From: Piper betle
Lineage: Eukaryota; Streptophyta; Magnoliopsida; Piperales; Piperaceae
Assembly (NCBI GenBank): GCA_033002965.1
Contig: JAURVB010001808.1
Coordinates: 62,001 to 126,000 of the forward strand
DNA: 64,000 nt
Direction: 5' to 3'
The position numbers and the translations under genes were made by a program. Positions 36,295-48,824 of this stretch are shown one piece after another (the first letter of the stretch is position 1; each line of letters starts with the position of its first letter). The notes beneath the pieces were generated by a model, which had not been told where the DNA came from, made no database searches, and was given only the letters and a program-made list of their open reading frames with translations.

Positions 36295-39200
36295 AAATCA
36301 AATTAAATAAGAATTAAGATCACGACGCGTTGATTTATTTTATTATTTTTATTATGTTTTAATTAGTTGAATCTCCTACATCAAAGTACAGCTTTTTAGC
36401 TCCTTATTTATTAATTGTTTTATGAATGAGTAGACAATTAGGGTTGATGACGAGGAGGGATGATTAGGACTCTTTGTTTTGAGGTTAATGTTTCTTCTTT
36501 ATAAAATATATAGATAGATATATCATGAATGTCATTGTCATTGTCTTTTTTTCATGACATAATTTAAGGGGGCTTGGAAGATGAAAGAGAAATGTTTCAA
36601 TTAAAAAATTTATCAATTTCCCCGATCCACATCTTCTCATATATGGAGATAAGTAATTAAGCCTGGCAAAGTTATTAAATTAATTTTTTCATTTTCACAA
36701 ATTATTATAACCAAGGTTTATAGAATATTGTCAGTTTTTTTACCAAGGTCACATTTTTTTTGTTTTTTGGAAGGACAGGCCACTTTGTTTTGGTTGAACC
36801 TGAATGGTGTGAACTTCATCGTTCGAGATAATTTTTTCTCATAGAATAAACCGACATGTACAATCATAGATAATAATATATAGCAGATGCATCTCAGCTA
36901 AATAGTCCACAAACAATTATAAACATTAATATGGCGATATGCTGACTCGCATCTTTTGTTAGGATTAGAAGAAGACACAATTCACGTGGGCTACGCAGCT
37001 AAAAGAACAGTTATAAACTTTAGCAACCAGTCAAGAGTCAAGATGGGGGTTCCAAAAAACTCGACGATATGAAGATCACAAATCAACACAGGCCGCCAGT
37101 CAATTCTGCTGCACTGAAAATGATCGTTTATATTCAATTATTATACACTTCTTTAATTAAACTAAAGGCAATTATTAAACTTAATGCTAGCCGCCTATGT
37201 ATATTAAAAACGAAAAAAATCCAAAATAAGTCTGGATCAGTTTGATGCTTAAATTGTGCAATCAAAACCATGTTGGCTAAAGCTCAAAGAACCAAGGAAA
37301 TATAAATAAATAAAATGTAACCCGAATACCACAGCTTTCTCAATCTTGGAGTCAAACTTTATAAATATATCCTTACTAATTAATTATTTACTTCCGACTT
37401 AAGTAATAAAAATTATTAGATCATGTTATTGTTTAGTTTTAGTGAAATAATTATCTTAAAATAATAAAAATTATATATTTATCAATATCTTATATAAAAA
37501 AGAGAAAATTAATAATATATTATAAATATTATAAATAATTTCGAGTTGGCTTGAAGTCATTCCAATCGACTCCATTTTATGTAAGCACGTCCAGTAAGTC
37601 CAAGTATAAAATTTTTAGACATGAATGAGCCTAGACTAATCACTATTCCAATAAGTTTTTCCTTTTTTTTTTTTGGTTTTTCCATTCATGGATCTCTTTC
37701 ATTAAATTTAAAAGGCTTCTAGCTCGTTCAAACTAAATTCGCTCTCTCCCACTGCTAAGTTTTTTTAAACTCTCAATAATCTTACATTTGTGTTAAATTG
37801 AGTTGCCAAATGTTCGGCCTTATATAGATCAATAAAGGATACTACATACTAAGTTAAACCTAATTAATCACATTAAAAGCCTACACAATCACATTCGAAA
37901 TCAAAATGGCTTTTAGTTCATGATAAGCACACGTGTCTGCTATTTTCTTGGTAGATCAACTTTAGTAGTGATAAGGCAGTTCATATGTCTAATTAATAAT
38001 TCCACATTATACAACTTCCTAACTAAATATAAATTTAGCAACATACGACATTCATGCCAAAGTAGGTGAGGCTAGTTATTTTCAAATAATTAATACTTGC
38101 AATTTTACAAATATTTTCTCAAGTCATTAGGTGCAACCATGAAAGAGGAGAACCCACTTTATATCAAAGTAAATATTAACTTGTTTTATTTCATTTCAAC
38201 TTCAGCACTTTTGAAACAAGTGACAAACTATTTGAATTTATATTGGCCCCGAGCTAAAATGTGGGGTATAATCGTGGCCGTCCAAATTTTACGCTTACTT
38301 TATACTTAGACGCAAGTGAGGGCAAACATCAAATCCTAGTTTAAATAGTACATGTTTGGAAAAGTTTTGGAGACACCCACCGGAGACGCGATCATCAATG
38401 GTCACGCCCATGGGCGTCTTCTGTCGCTGTCTCCCAAGTCCTGCTCTACTTGTTCAGCTGGTCTTAATGCATAACCACTTTCAACCTCGCATACTTTATA
38501 TTTTTTGTATTATTTTAATTGATATCCCCTTTTTTAATAAAAATTTTCGCAAAACTCTTTTCTTATCCTACAACATTTTACCACTATAATCACAAAAATT
38601 GTTTTTAATGTCTAATAAAATACTTTATTTATAATTTTTAAATTTTGCTTAAGCCCTATTTAGATGAATTAAATATATCTTAACCACCTATAAATTCAGT
38701 ACGACAGCCGATACAATATTTAAAATTTTATATTAAATTAATTCAAATTAAGGTGACAGAGAATATTAAAAGCTGTTCTCTTTCTTAAACAGTAAGTTTT
38801 TAGGACAGAAAATTTGTTTAAGCATAATTTTAGGACTGCTCATCACTCTTGATCGCATTTGTTCTACTTGACCCTGACCCTTCCTTCTCCATAAAGGCAT
38901 ATTATGAGTAGCTAGATGGATATCATTTGCCCATATTCTTCCTGGGGTAGGTCGACTAGCTCAGATAAGTCTTTGCGAAGTTCCCCACCAACTTTCACTC
39001 TCAATGGAATTTGCATTTTTCTACATAGTTAAGCTGTCAAAGGAATTGTTTGGTCATCCAAAAACCTTGCATGTGAATTCTGTCTTGATTTTTTTTGTTG
39101 TCCTTGCTTTTTTATAAGTGAAAAATATTCATTTTTAAAAAATATCAAGAGATGATGTAAAATATTCGTGTTGGTTGTTTCATATGTGGGCTTTTGTCGG

Positions 39201-39439
39201 CCTCTATCATTCACTTGCATCAATTTTTTTATATCTTTGCTTAAAAAGACTTTACCAATAGATCGCAATCACTAACGCCAAATAATATATGCAATGAGAA
39301 TGGGTTTGTTCAATGGTAGCAATCAAGCGTTGGAGTCAAAGTTGGTGAGTGGCGGCACACGAAGGTAGATGAACCTTGCCATCGATTGAACTTGGAATTG
39401 AACTTAAGAAAAGTAGTAGCACAATCAAGACCGGTATTC
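36295..39439. other. AT-rich intergenic stretch, no gene recognised
   Basis: Very AT-rich with no repeat shared with other parts of the window. A 12-bp palindrome CGCCCATGGGCG lies at 38405-38416 inside a GC-richer patch (38360-38450). On the minus strand at 38890-39270 two broken frames show a protein-like stretch (…VGGELRKDLSELVDLPQEEYG… and, upstream, a Lys/Gln-rich segment). I do not recognise the family. It could be a transposon or gene remnant. Confidence 0.4.
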
Positions 39440-40312
39440 CATAGCTGAAAAATCGGCCGATTTCAAGTCGGAATCGGCGCGATGCCGATCGGATTCGGGC
39501 CGACCTAATCGGGCTCGGAATCGGCTCGTAGTTCGGCCGATTCCGACCGATTTAAATCCGGAATCGGAATCGGCCGATTTAAATCGGAATCGGTTTTTTA
39601 GTGAAATTACCAAAATACCCTAGGTATGATTTTTATTAAATTATTTAAGCATGGGCAAAATGGTAATTTGGATTTTAAAAACCTAAAATCAAACCCGCTC
39701 CCCCGACGCCGCCGCCGCTCGTCCTCCCGCCGCCGCCCGCGCTTCCGCCCGATTCCGCCGTGCTCGCCGCGACTCCGGGCTCGCCGCCGACCGGGCTACC
39801 GCCCCGACCTTCCAACCACCGCCACGTCGCCGGCCCGAACGCTGCGCGCCCGGTCCGAACTCGACCTTGCCGCCGTCCGACCGCTTCCGCCGCTCGATTG
39901 CCGCCGGCCAACGTGTTCGTCCGACCGGGCCGCCGACATTGCCGCCGCGAGGCTCGCCGCCGACCGGGCGCCGGCGGCGGCGGGGGGTAGAGAGGGAGGG
40001 GTGGCATTCTCGTAACTAAATGTTGGACTCGAGTCTAACCCGAGTCAAAAATAATAATTAATTCTGGGCCACTTTGAAAAATCTTAAAAAATTACTGAAA
40101 AAATATCATAAACTATAATACATAGAATAATATAAAAATAACATCAATACCCAATTTTAATATATTTATATTGTAAATTGTCAAATTATTATATATGACC
40201 GATCAAATTAATTTGGACCGATTCAACTGAACCGATTCTTGGCCGATTCAGACCGATTCCGATTCCATGGAAAAAACCGATTCCGATTTCGATTCTGATT
40301 TATACAACCATG
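39440..40312. mobile_element. Non-autonomous hAT-like element (E1)
   Basis: 873 bp, closely similar to E2 along its length. Imperfect terminal inverted repeats: CATAGCTGAAAAATCGG at the left, and CATGGTTGTATAAATC as the reverse complement of the right end. Both subterminal regions are packed with AATCGG/CCGATT hexamers. The middle has an AT-rich part, a 310-bp CG-rich core (39695-40005) and another AT-rich part. The core is open in several frames on both strands, which is an effect of composition. There is no transposase. The target duplication, if any, is no longer clear (CGGTATTC versus GTTAATTG). Confidence 0.75.
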
Positions 40313-41171
40313 GTTAATTGTACAATTTGGCTATTTGTCATTGACTCAATTGGGTTCGTTTTCTTTTTCGTTTGCTTATTACAAATTAGTTACTCACTTT
40401 TGAGAGGTAGCTGCCTTAATTGTGAACCTCCAACGGCTCAAACTATAATTTTAGATATTGTACAGTACCAACTGGTCCTACCCATAGCCTATTTTACCGT
40501 GTACCCTTTTCAAATCCTCTACTTTATACCAATTTAGTGTACGCTCAATTTTGTAATCTGAATTTTTTCCAAAGTCCAATTTTAAGTTAAAAAATACAGT
40601 AATTTAACCGTCATTAGTCAAATATTGATTGCAAAAAGCATTTTAAAAGTTCAATAAAATATATTTGATTTATAATTTTAAAATTAGGTTCAACTCGGTT
40701 CTATCTAATTAAACTAAATATTTCCCGTACCATCTTTAACGGGGTATGGTAACTAGTATTTGAAATTTTGCCTTAACCAAACAAAAAATATCAGCCATCA
40801 ACAAACCTGATGTATCATTGCTAAACCAATTCTAAAAGCCCACGTAGCAAACGATAAGAGGCTTTATTAAGCGCCGCATTAAATGCTCATTCAATGACAA
40901 AATTTTCCCCGGAAAAAAAAATTGTAAAAAGTATTTTGTCATTGAATTGAATGACCATAATGTAGGAGGGTTCAACAAAGCCTTTACTAAACGTGGGAAG
41001 CTTGTTTGGCATTACTCTTAGATAACCACACAGACAATTTGTGCCCTTATATCCAATTTTGTAACATTACAATACAAGTAGTGGACTCTATTTAAAGTTG
41101 ACGTGGGTTATACTACCCAGAAGGAACATTAATCTCCACAATATAATTCTAAAAATTATGAAATAACCTCT

Positions 41172-41208
<37 letters not shown>

Positions 41209-41423
41209 ATAACACTATAATCTACAAATTATATTATCGTGAAATATATTTATTTTGAAAATATTTAACTATGATTTTTAAGATTATTTTGTGTATACTT
41301 TCCCCCAACCCACGATAACCCTAACTATATTCCACATGTTGCCATAAGCAAATGTGGAATTTTTATATAGCGAAAATGGTCATGTCGCATAGTTAAATTA
41401 AGAATAAAGATTAGTTTGAAGGT
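40313..41423. other. AT-rich stretch with a fold-back sequence
   Basis: No gene recognised. 40889-40903 and 40933-40947 are a perfect 15-bp inverted repeat (ATTCAATGACAAAAT), with weaker outer arms AGGCTTT (40859) and AAAGCCT (40977), giving a roughly 125-bp fold-back that may be a small MITE. An (AT)n microsatellite lies at 41174-41206. Confidence 0.5.
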
Positions 41424-41637
41424 TATAGCGTGATGGTTAGCTCTGAGCATCGTTTTAAAATTTGAACTGTCGCTCAGCAGGTCATTGTGGAGAGTTGTGA
41501 TGGTTAGCCGTAAGCATAGTTTAAAATTTGGGTTTGGCTGGGCAGGACATATAGTGTAGAGTTATCATGGTTAACTGTAAGCATAATTTGAAATTTTGGG
41601 CTTTGGCCCAAGAGGTCATTGTGTAGACTATGATCAA
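41424..41637. repeat. Three tandem units of about 67 bp
   Basis: Each unit begins (G/A)T(G/C)ATGGTTA, contains AGCAT.GTTT.AAATTT and ends CA.TGTG.AGA.TT. The three units have diverged from each other and have no open frame. Confidence 0.8.
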
Positions 41638-41652
41638 CACGCAAACCCCTAA

Positions 41653-42770
41653 GTTTTGGCTCTCTTGGTTGCGCTTAAAACTTGTTCAAATTCAAATTGA
41701 GTTTGATCGAATTTTCAATACTAATGCTTGAACTTGACTTGTAATTAAACTTTATTATTTGAGTTTGATTTGAGCTCAAATTTTACTATATAGCAAACAA
41801 CAAACTAGCTTGACTCGAGCTTGATTTTTGAGCTCAACTCAAGCTCTGTGAGCAAAATAATAAGAAATAATAATATGTGTATTGTCTTGTAGGTGTATAT
41901 ACAAAGAGATAAGAGGGATGTATTTTTGTATGAGAGCTATGTGGGACTAATGAGCTCTAAAAAATTAAAATATAAAATCCCTAACCACCAAGGCTTGAAC
42001 CCAAAAAAACAACTAGTCAAATAAATAATATTAAACCAGAGAAGTACACCATATTATTTAATAGTATGAATCATTTTTTATTTACCAATTTAGTTTAACA
42101 TGTTGAATCCAAGTTCTACTCGGCCAAACCAATTGTACTACGTATTTATCAAAACTTTGGTATAATTGCTAGTACTGCTTAAAAAGTCGCTAGTACTGTT
42201 TAAAAATTATTGTAATATACTAGTTAGAAATCAATTCGAATTGGGATAAACACAAGGGCGTGCACCTAAAACCACCATGGACAATTTTATAAACAAAATA
42301 TCATCTTAATTACATCAATTATGTAAAATAATACAATTGTTATTAGAATGTAAAATAACAATCATATTTTTTATTTAAATTGGCAACACATGATATTGTT
42401 AAATGTTTTAATGCTAACATATTATTTACTTTACTACATGAAGTAATTGATTTAGTCATTATACATATGTTAAAAAATTATTAATTGAATGCCCACATAT
42501 ATTCCACGTATCATGCTTCATTTAATAAAATAGGACCATTTATTAAAAATCAGAAATATTATAATTATTGTGGAGTCAAGTTTGAGTCCGGCTACTAGGT
42601 GCGTTCAAGTCAAACATGAACAAATTTCTAGTCGAGCCAAGTTGAACATGAAAGTGCTTGAGCTCGGTTCGAGCTCAAATTTAACGAGTCAAGTTTGAGA
42701 TCGATCATCTTTATGTTGAGTTTTGAGTTGAGTTGAATTGAATACTTATGAGTTGGCTCATTCAATTAGA
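41653..42770. mobile_element. Non-autonomous hAT-like element (F)
   Basis: 1118 bp between identical 8-bp direct repeats ACCCCTAA (41645-41652 and 42771-42778), the target-duplication length of hAT transposons. Both ends are rich in GAGCTCAA/CTTGA words in opposite orientations (for example GATTTGAGCTCAAATTT near 41770 and GGTTCGAGCTCAAATTT near 42667), as in hAT subterminal repeats. The terminal inverted repeats themselves are weak. AT-rich interior with no transposase. Confidence 0.5.
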
Positions 42771-42778
42771 ACCCCTAA

Positions 42779-43989
42779 CTTTAGGTGAACTGCTTATACT
42801 ACTTTTTCAATTTGCTATATAAAAAAGTTGTGCAATTTCATATTTAAAATTGAAAAGTATATGATGTCTTCTCCTTTTCTCTACTATCATTGGCACCTAA
42901 TCTAGTCCCAAACGATATTAGGGCAAAAAAATTCCTTTTTCTCATCCCAATTAAGTCTTCATTATGTTTTGGGAGCAAAAAAACACCTTTTGTTGTTTTC
43001 ATTTCGATGTTAGTTTTAGGGGCATGCATTTTAATTTAGCTAAGCTAAAAGGAAAATCATATGATTTAATAACTTTTATTGTTTGACTCAAAAAACACGT
43101 GTGGAGTGAATCACAAAACTTTCCACGGAGTTTGACTCAAAATGTCGCGGAGTGGAGTCAACGTGGACAATTTTTACTATAAAAACAGTTTTAAAACTAT
43201 GGTTGGAAGGCTGATAAAAATGAAGCATAATAATTTTCATCCATATACAAGAGAAAAAGGAGAAATTAAAAAAGAACATTATTATGAGCCCCCTTACAGT
43301 CATGAATAAGTGTTTGAGTTATTATTACCCTGCTAAATATTACAAGCTTGTTAGGAGTAAGACCTAATAGCATATTATAATTCTTGTTTGAAAAGTAGGA
43401 GTAAGACCTAATAGCATATTATAATTCTTGTTTGAAAACCAAATGACACTCTCCTCCAAAGAAGGAAAATCTAGTGTCAAATGCTTGGATCGAATGTCAT
43501 GTCGAAATATCTTGGCACATGTATTGAGTCGTTGAAACATGGGGAACAATAACATTGACGAATTAAACATTCCCACACATATTTTGTGAAAGTTTCAACA
43601 AAATTATAGTTTTATTATAATGAGGCTTTCCAAAATATTATTCTTTGATGGAAGAGCTCCATCTGATCACTTATTAGTAAAAAAGAAATAGAAAGCATAG
43701 ACCAGCACTAAAGACATTCAACAAAAAGAAGAGTGTTAGGTAATAATAGACATAATCTCCATTTCCACATTAGAGTATCAATAAGAAAAAAAATGTAAAC
43801 AACACAACACAGACGCGAATATTAATCGCAGACGGTCATGAAACAAGGAACTTAAAATTTCTACTTTTTAAACCTCTCTCAAGGCGGAGGAGGAAAACAC
43901 TGGACAACTAGACCACCATGCCCAATCCACTATGAGTATAATTAAGTACAACTAGAAAACAATCACTAGAATGAATAAACTCTCATATA
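42779..43989. other. AT-rich stretch, no gene recognised
   Basis: Contains an exact-looking tandem duplication of 44 bp (43352-43395 and 43396-43439). Otherwise no recognised feature. Small open frames look like chance. Confidence 0.6.
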
Positions 43990-44621
43990 CAGTATTGTAC
44001 CAATATTCCATGGATGCATGGGACCCACTTACATTGGAGGATAACAAAGAGTCACTTGCAGTATTGTACCAATATTCCATGCATACATGTATAAAGAAGT
44101 ACATGCAATTGCTCAAGAAACGAGAAGTCCAAATTCACACCTTCTGTCTCTTCCTAATTTCTATATACACCTCTTTCTTCGTCATGAAAAATTAAGAATG
44201 GGAGGTTCCCTCTTTCCCATTCCCATCATCAAAGGTGTCTCTCTTGTATCTATCCAAAACCCCATCACAGTTGTCTCCAACATTTCCGTAATCCTTGTAA
44301 TTAGTTGGAATAGACAAACCAAATCTCTCCCCTTTTACATTTTTTATCTTTTCCTTGTGCGGTAAGTTTTCCCATTTCTCCCTTCTCCAACAAGAATGCC
44401 CTGGTGTAATCCCATCACCTAGATTACTCATTTTTTGTTCACAAAGTGCTCATCCTATGTACATATTGGCGTGTCCACTGGGAGCTATTAAAAAGGTAGC
44501 AATACCTATAAAAGGTGAAGTTTAAAATACAAGGTGAAGAATTTACAAGGCCACTTGCCAAGAAGAAACTCAAAACAATGGCAAAACATTCCAAAACAGA
44601 ATCAATAGGTCAACCTGTCGT

Positions 44622-44915
44622 GTGCTATACGAGTATGTTACTAGTCCTCCCTCCACCAACCCGATGGAGGCCCAAATTCAGCATTTAGAAGAGCAAGTAA
44701 ATAGGCTCGAAGAAGCAATGAAGGCGATGAACATGAACAAAGAAGCAATGCAGGTTCGCCATGGCAAACCTTCTCGGACACTACAAATACGAAAGTTTAC
44801 ATCCCAAGAGCAACCTGAAGGAAGGGAGCCCCTCAGTGAAACCATTTGTGTGCCTCCAGTGCCAGCTGCATCTATACTCCTTTATATTACCAAGCATTGT
44901 CGACAACACACTTAG
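44622..44915 (+). pseudogene. Possible gag N-terminus of G
   Basis: A 97-codon open frame containing MEAQIQHLEEQVNRLEEAM, a short amphipathic coiled-coil typical of the start of plant Gypsy gag proteins. It lies 150 bp after the primer site, where gag would start. The frame then closes, and other frames to 45488 continue with Pro/Ser/Asn-rich sequence. I cannot tie it to a named lineage. Confidence 0.45.
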
Positions 44916-45537
44916 TGGTGCTACCCTTGCATCCTCGAGTGCCAAGGTGGTACCAGCCCCTTACAGCCCATGCTAGCAGGCGACTTTTGGCCTTATTCAT
45001 TTCCAATACAAGCAGCCTAAGATTTCAAGAGCATGTTGCACCCATATTCGGCTCCCCACACAACAATGTGCCCCAGATATGTGTTGCTGGTTGCAACACC
45101 GTCATTGTTGTAGAAACTTGAAGCATTGCTAGCATCTACACCTGGAATGGTGTACCAACAACCACATACGATGAGGAACACAATCGGTATCCCAACGCTC
45201 ACATCCCTGAGTATAACCGACACCAACCAGCACATCCTTGAGTGTAACCAACACCACCCAATAGGTTTAGCAACAAATCCAATAGGGGCCTTCTCATATG
45301 TCTTCCTTTTTATTTACACTACCACCCTCATCAACAAGAACAACATTTCTGATCCAACCCTCAGAAGCAGAAAAAAGTCTGGCAGATCCGAAGCTCAACC
45401 AACCAGAAGCAAACCCAGTTTTCTTACCAATATCCCACATACTTTCGGAATAAAAAGCACATGTAGAAGGCCAACCCTTACAAACTGAAAAAACCCTGGT
45501 GCATTCCCAGGGCCGTCATCCCCACCTCAAATGTTCT

Positions 45538-45585
45538 CCCACGGGTCCTTTTTAGTGCTTCCCCACGGGTCCTTTTTAGCGCTTC
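45538..45585. repeat. 24-bp tandem duplication
   Basis: CCCACGGGTCCTTTTTAG(T/C)GCTTC occurs twice head to tail in the G interior. Confidence 0.9.
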
Positions 45586-45618
45586 CACCAGTTGCATAAC
45601 ATAAACCCCTATGGCAAG

Positions 45619-46968
45619 TTCAAATGTAAGGTACTAGCACAGGTGGTGACTAATCAAAACAATATTAAGCACACAAATTAGTATGTTCATGTATCTTATG
45701 ACTACCAATTGATCGTGACCATTAACTTGGATAAAAATGACAGAATTTTTAAAAAAATATAATACACAACAATGAATAACAACAAATTCAATTCACAAAC
45801 TCTCACAAGTATTAGCAAATAGTATCAAGCCATACAATTGAATGAGTTTGAATTAAACTGACTCACACAAACCACTAAAGCAAACTTGTTAAACACAAGT
45901 GCTTTAAGTGAGGAATATTATCAAATACTTAATATGCAAGTAATTAAACAGTAAGCAAAGTAAAACGTGTAGGGCAAGAAAATCAAACATATCAAGACAT
46001 AAAAGCAGTTTTCATGGAGGTTAGAAACTTCTATTCCTCTCTCCTAGCCCACTAAATCCTTCGGTTAAATAGGTCTAATTTTAGCTTTCTTTTGTATAGC
46101 AACAAGCAACACTTGTTCTTCTATAAACTCTCCATCGAGCCAAAGTAACAATCAAGACTAGCTCCTTGCAAGTTCTCCATCAAACCTTGCCTTGGAGTTA
46201 CACTCCATCACCTTGGAGATACAATCCAACACCTTGGAACAATGCCTACCAAAGCTAGACCTTCCTACACCCAAACCACACTGATCAGTGAAGGCTCACA
46301 CACTCTAAACACTGTAAGAGTTTACAAAATTTTCTCACAAAGATAGTAACTTAGATTTTTTTACAAGCAAGATCACTCAAAGTGGCTTCAAAACAAGAAA
46401 GCCAATCTCTCTTGCACTAGCCCACTTTACTTCAACACTTGGATTTTTGCACCAAGCTCTTTGAATTTTAAATCACCTCATTAGCCTCATTTCTTTTCTA
46501 AAGTTTCTTATTTATAGGCCAAAAATATCCCATCTCAACCATTGATTAGGAAAAGCAAGGTTTGACTTCTTTAGAGTTTGGCCAATGATCACATTTGATT
46601 GACCTGATTGTTTGGCTGCCAATCAAATGAACTCCAAATCCGATAACTTATCGATCTTCCAAAGGCTTTGTCGAAGTCTCTGAATGAAATTTTCCAGATC
46701 CATGTCCAAGTTCAAACTCCTCCTTAGTCATTGATCACTCTATTGAAAACCCTAGTTGCCCAAGATCAGTTGGCAATCAATCTGTTGATCTTTCAATTTT
46801 GATTGATTCTATTGGATTGATAGCTGCCTATTGAACTGCCGATTAATTTGCCAAACACTATATTTGAGCTATTTGATCTCCAATCTTTCGAGACTTGTCT
46901 TCAAGATCATAAATAATCCTTTTAAGTGCCCTTAGAGTGTTTTATTATCAAAATACATGGGTCCAACA
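45619..46968 (-). mobile_element. SIRE/Maximus-like Copia solo LTR (H1) in G
   Basis: In minus sense the LTR starts TGTTGGACCCATGTATTTTG followed by ATAATAAAACACT, the TGTTGGACCC...TTTTGATAAT start common in SIRE/Maximus-type Copia LTRs. It is 1350 bp and flanked by GCAAG on both sides (45614-45618 and 46969-46973). The other terminus reads TT instead of TG, presumably mutated. H2 (about 55180-56340) is a relative in the same orientation. No coding sequence. Confidence 0.65.
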
Positions 46969-47785
46969 GCAAGATCGTCATGCTCACTACCTCTGCTTTG
47001 CAAATGAAGGCTTTATGCTATTAGTTCTTATTTTTAAAGGGGCTTTATTTGCTGCTACACCAATATTTTGCTTTGAGCCAGGGAGGGTCATTATCTTTTG
47101 ATCCTCATGATCTTATAGCCAATAAAAAAAGAGAGAAAAAAAGAAAAAAAGTTCAAAGTATCTAGTTGACATGTTGACCTTTTATCGAGCCGAGTAAAAT
47201 TTTTCTTTCTTACAAATTGGCTTACATCATTCTTCAAGACAACAACACATCAAATAAGATGGATTTCACAATTTTCCACTAATGATCGTTTGTTCTCCAT
47301 ATGCGGATCATTAGTGAGGGGGCTAATATTCCTTGCCAATAATCCATGGATGCAAGGGACCCGGTTACATTAAAAGATAACAAAGAGCTGAGCTGCCGGC
47401 CATATGAATATATGTACGATAGTATACATGAATATATGTACAAGTACATATACTTGCTCGAGAAACGAGATATTTAAATCCACACCTACCTTGCACCTTG
47501 TCATGAAAATTTCAAACTGGGAGGTTCCCTCTTCCCACCGTCAAAGGCATGTCTCTTATAGCTATCTAATAGCCTATCACTGTTGGCTTTTCTAATATTT
47601 TCATAATCATCGTAATCAATTGTAATTTACTTTCTTTTATATTTAATTTAATTAATATTAAATCTCTTCTCTTTTGTACTTTTTTCTTTTCCCCTTCAGG
47701 TAAGAGGGGCCTGGCGCGATCCCTATCACCCTAATATATATTACTCATTTTTCGTTTGCTGAGCTCCCATCCAGAGAATACACAG

Positions 47786-48269
47786 ATCAACAACCAATAA
47801 AATTGTTAAATAACACAATGAAACGGATAACACGTAGAAAATACTAATGAAGATCAAATAGAGCGATGAATCGACAATCCGGAATGGCTATTTAACATAT
47901 CTTCCACTTTGGATCAAATATAACATCCTCCCAATCTTCAAAATTATCAAAGGATGCCTCAACCTCTCCAAAATGATTTGCAATCCCATTATACAAAACC
48001 AACATGATCCGTTGAAGACTTCCTCAAGATTCCAATTTGTTTTCTCTCTGAGATCAACCAATCTATTCAATAGATCCTTCAAATCTCACATCGACCTTTA
48101 TAGTTATTTCTTGAAAACCATACGACATCTCTCACTGAGATCTTCTGATCTTTTATCGAGATCCTCCAATCTCACCGTAGCTGTTCGGCTTGCCTAAGGC
48201 CTCTCCCATAGAGAACATACCCAAACAATGCATCATGTATATAGATGTGGGAAACAACATGTCATGCCC
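47786..48269. other. Unassigned stretch
   Basis: No domain or family recognised. It has several GAGATC(A/C)(A/T)CCAATCT-like words (48050-48170), perhaps a weak local repeat, and a 64-codon minus frame without similarity that I can see. Confidence 0.4.
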
Positions 48270-48824
48270 TGTTGAGAAAAATCCCCTAAGTTGGAGATTA
48301 ACAACAGCGAATACAAGATTTGGAAAAATAATGCCTTAGAAATAAAATAAATCAAAATCAAAATCACAGAGATTTAACGTGGAAAACCCTCCTTTCTTCG
48401 AGAGTCAAAAACCATGGGATGACAACGAACAATTCGCTACTTCAACAAAAGATTACAGTCATCAAATATATAGAAATGTACAAAAAGATTACTCACCCAA
48501 TTTATACTATTAAGATTATTAGATTTCTCTTTCTCAATACTCTCCATAAGATTAAACTGGTGAATAATATATTTCCCTTTTTCTTATCTCTATATCTCTT
48601 TTCTTTTATCTCTCTCATCTTGTCTTCTCTTGTCTTGGCCTGTCTTTGATTGAGACAAATGAGATTTATATTTATAGAGATAGTTTGAGGCCTTTTATCT
48701 TCCATAGAACAATAAACAGTCACCACTATTTGTATTCCGAGATTCTTTTAGTACTCCGAGTGTGATAATGAGTTACATATCATTAATATTCATAATAACA
48801 AATATTAACAAATCTCTCACTTAA
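48270..48824 (-). repeat. Copia-2 3' LTR, main part
   Basis: Homologous to 54472-54992. Contains a TATA-like CTATAAATATAAATC in element sense near 48670. It is split by A5, whose CTTAA target duplication lies at 48820-48824 and 51743-51747. The remaining start of the LTR is 51748 to about 51769. Confidence 0.7.

Larger units (their letters stand above)
43990..47785 (+). mobile_element. Gypsy-like element (G), mostly decayed, carrying H1
   Basis: Left LTR about 43990-44465 and right LTR about 47324-47785 share long phrases (TCCATGGATGCA.GGGACCC, GGGAGGTTCCCTCTT, AT.ACTCATTTTT.GTT). Right after the left LTR is TTGGCGTGTCCACTGGGAG (44466), the style of primer site seen in Tat/Athila-type Gypsy elements (non-Met tRNA). 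Just before the right LTR is AGTGAGGGGGC, a polypurine tract. The interior has a gag-like N-terminus (44622) and then long decayed sequence without pol, plus the H1 insertion. The left LTR has an internal duplication of its first about 25 bp (43991 and 44060). Confidence 0.65.

Noticed and set aside
39626..40015. 129-codon frame in E1 core
   Set aside because: Open on both strands from CCG/GCC repeats. E2 does not keep the same frame.
48419..48649. 76-codon frame
   Set aside because: Lies inside the Copia-2 LTR and is not conserved in the second LTR copy.
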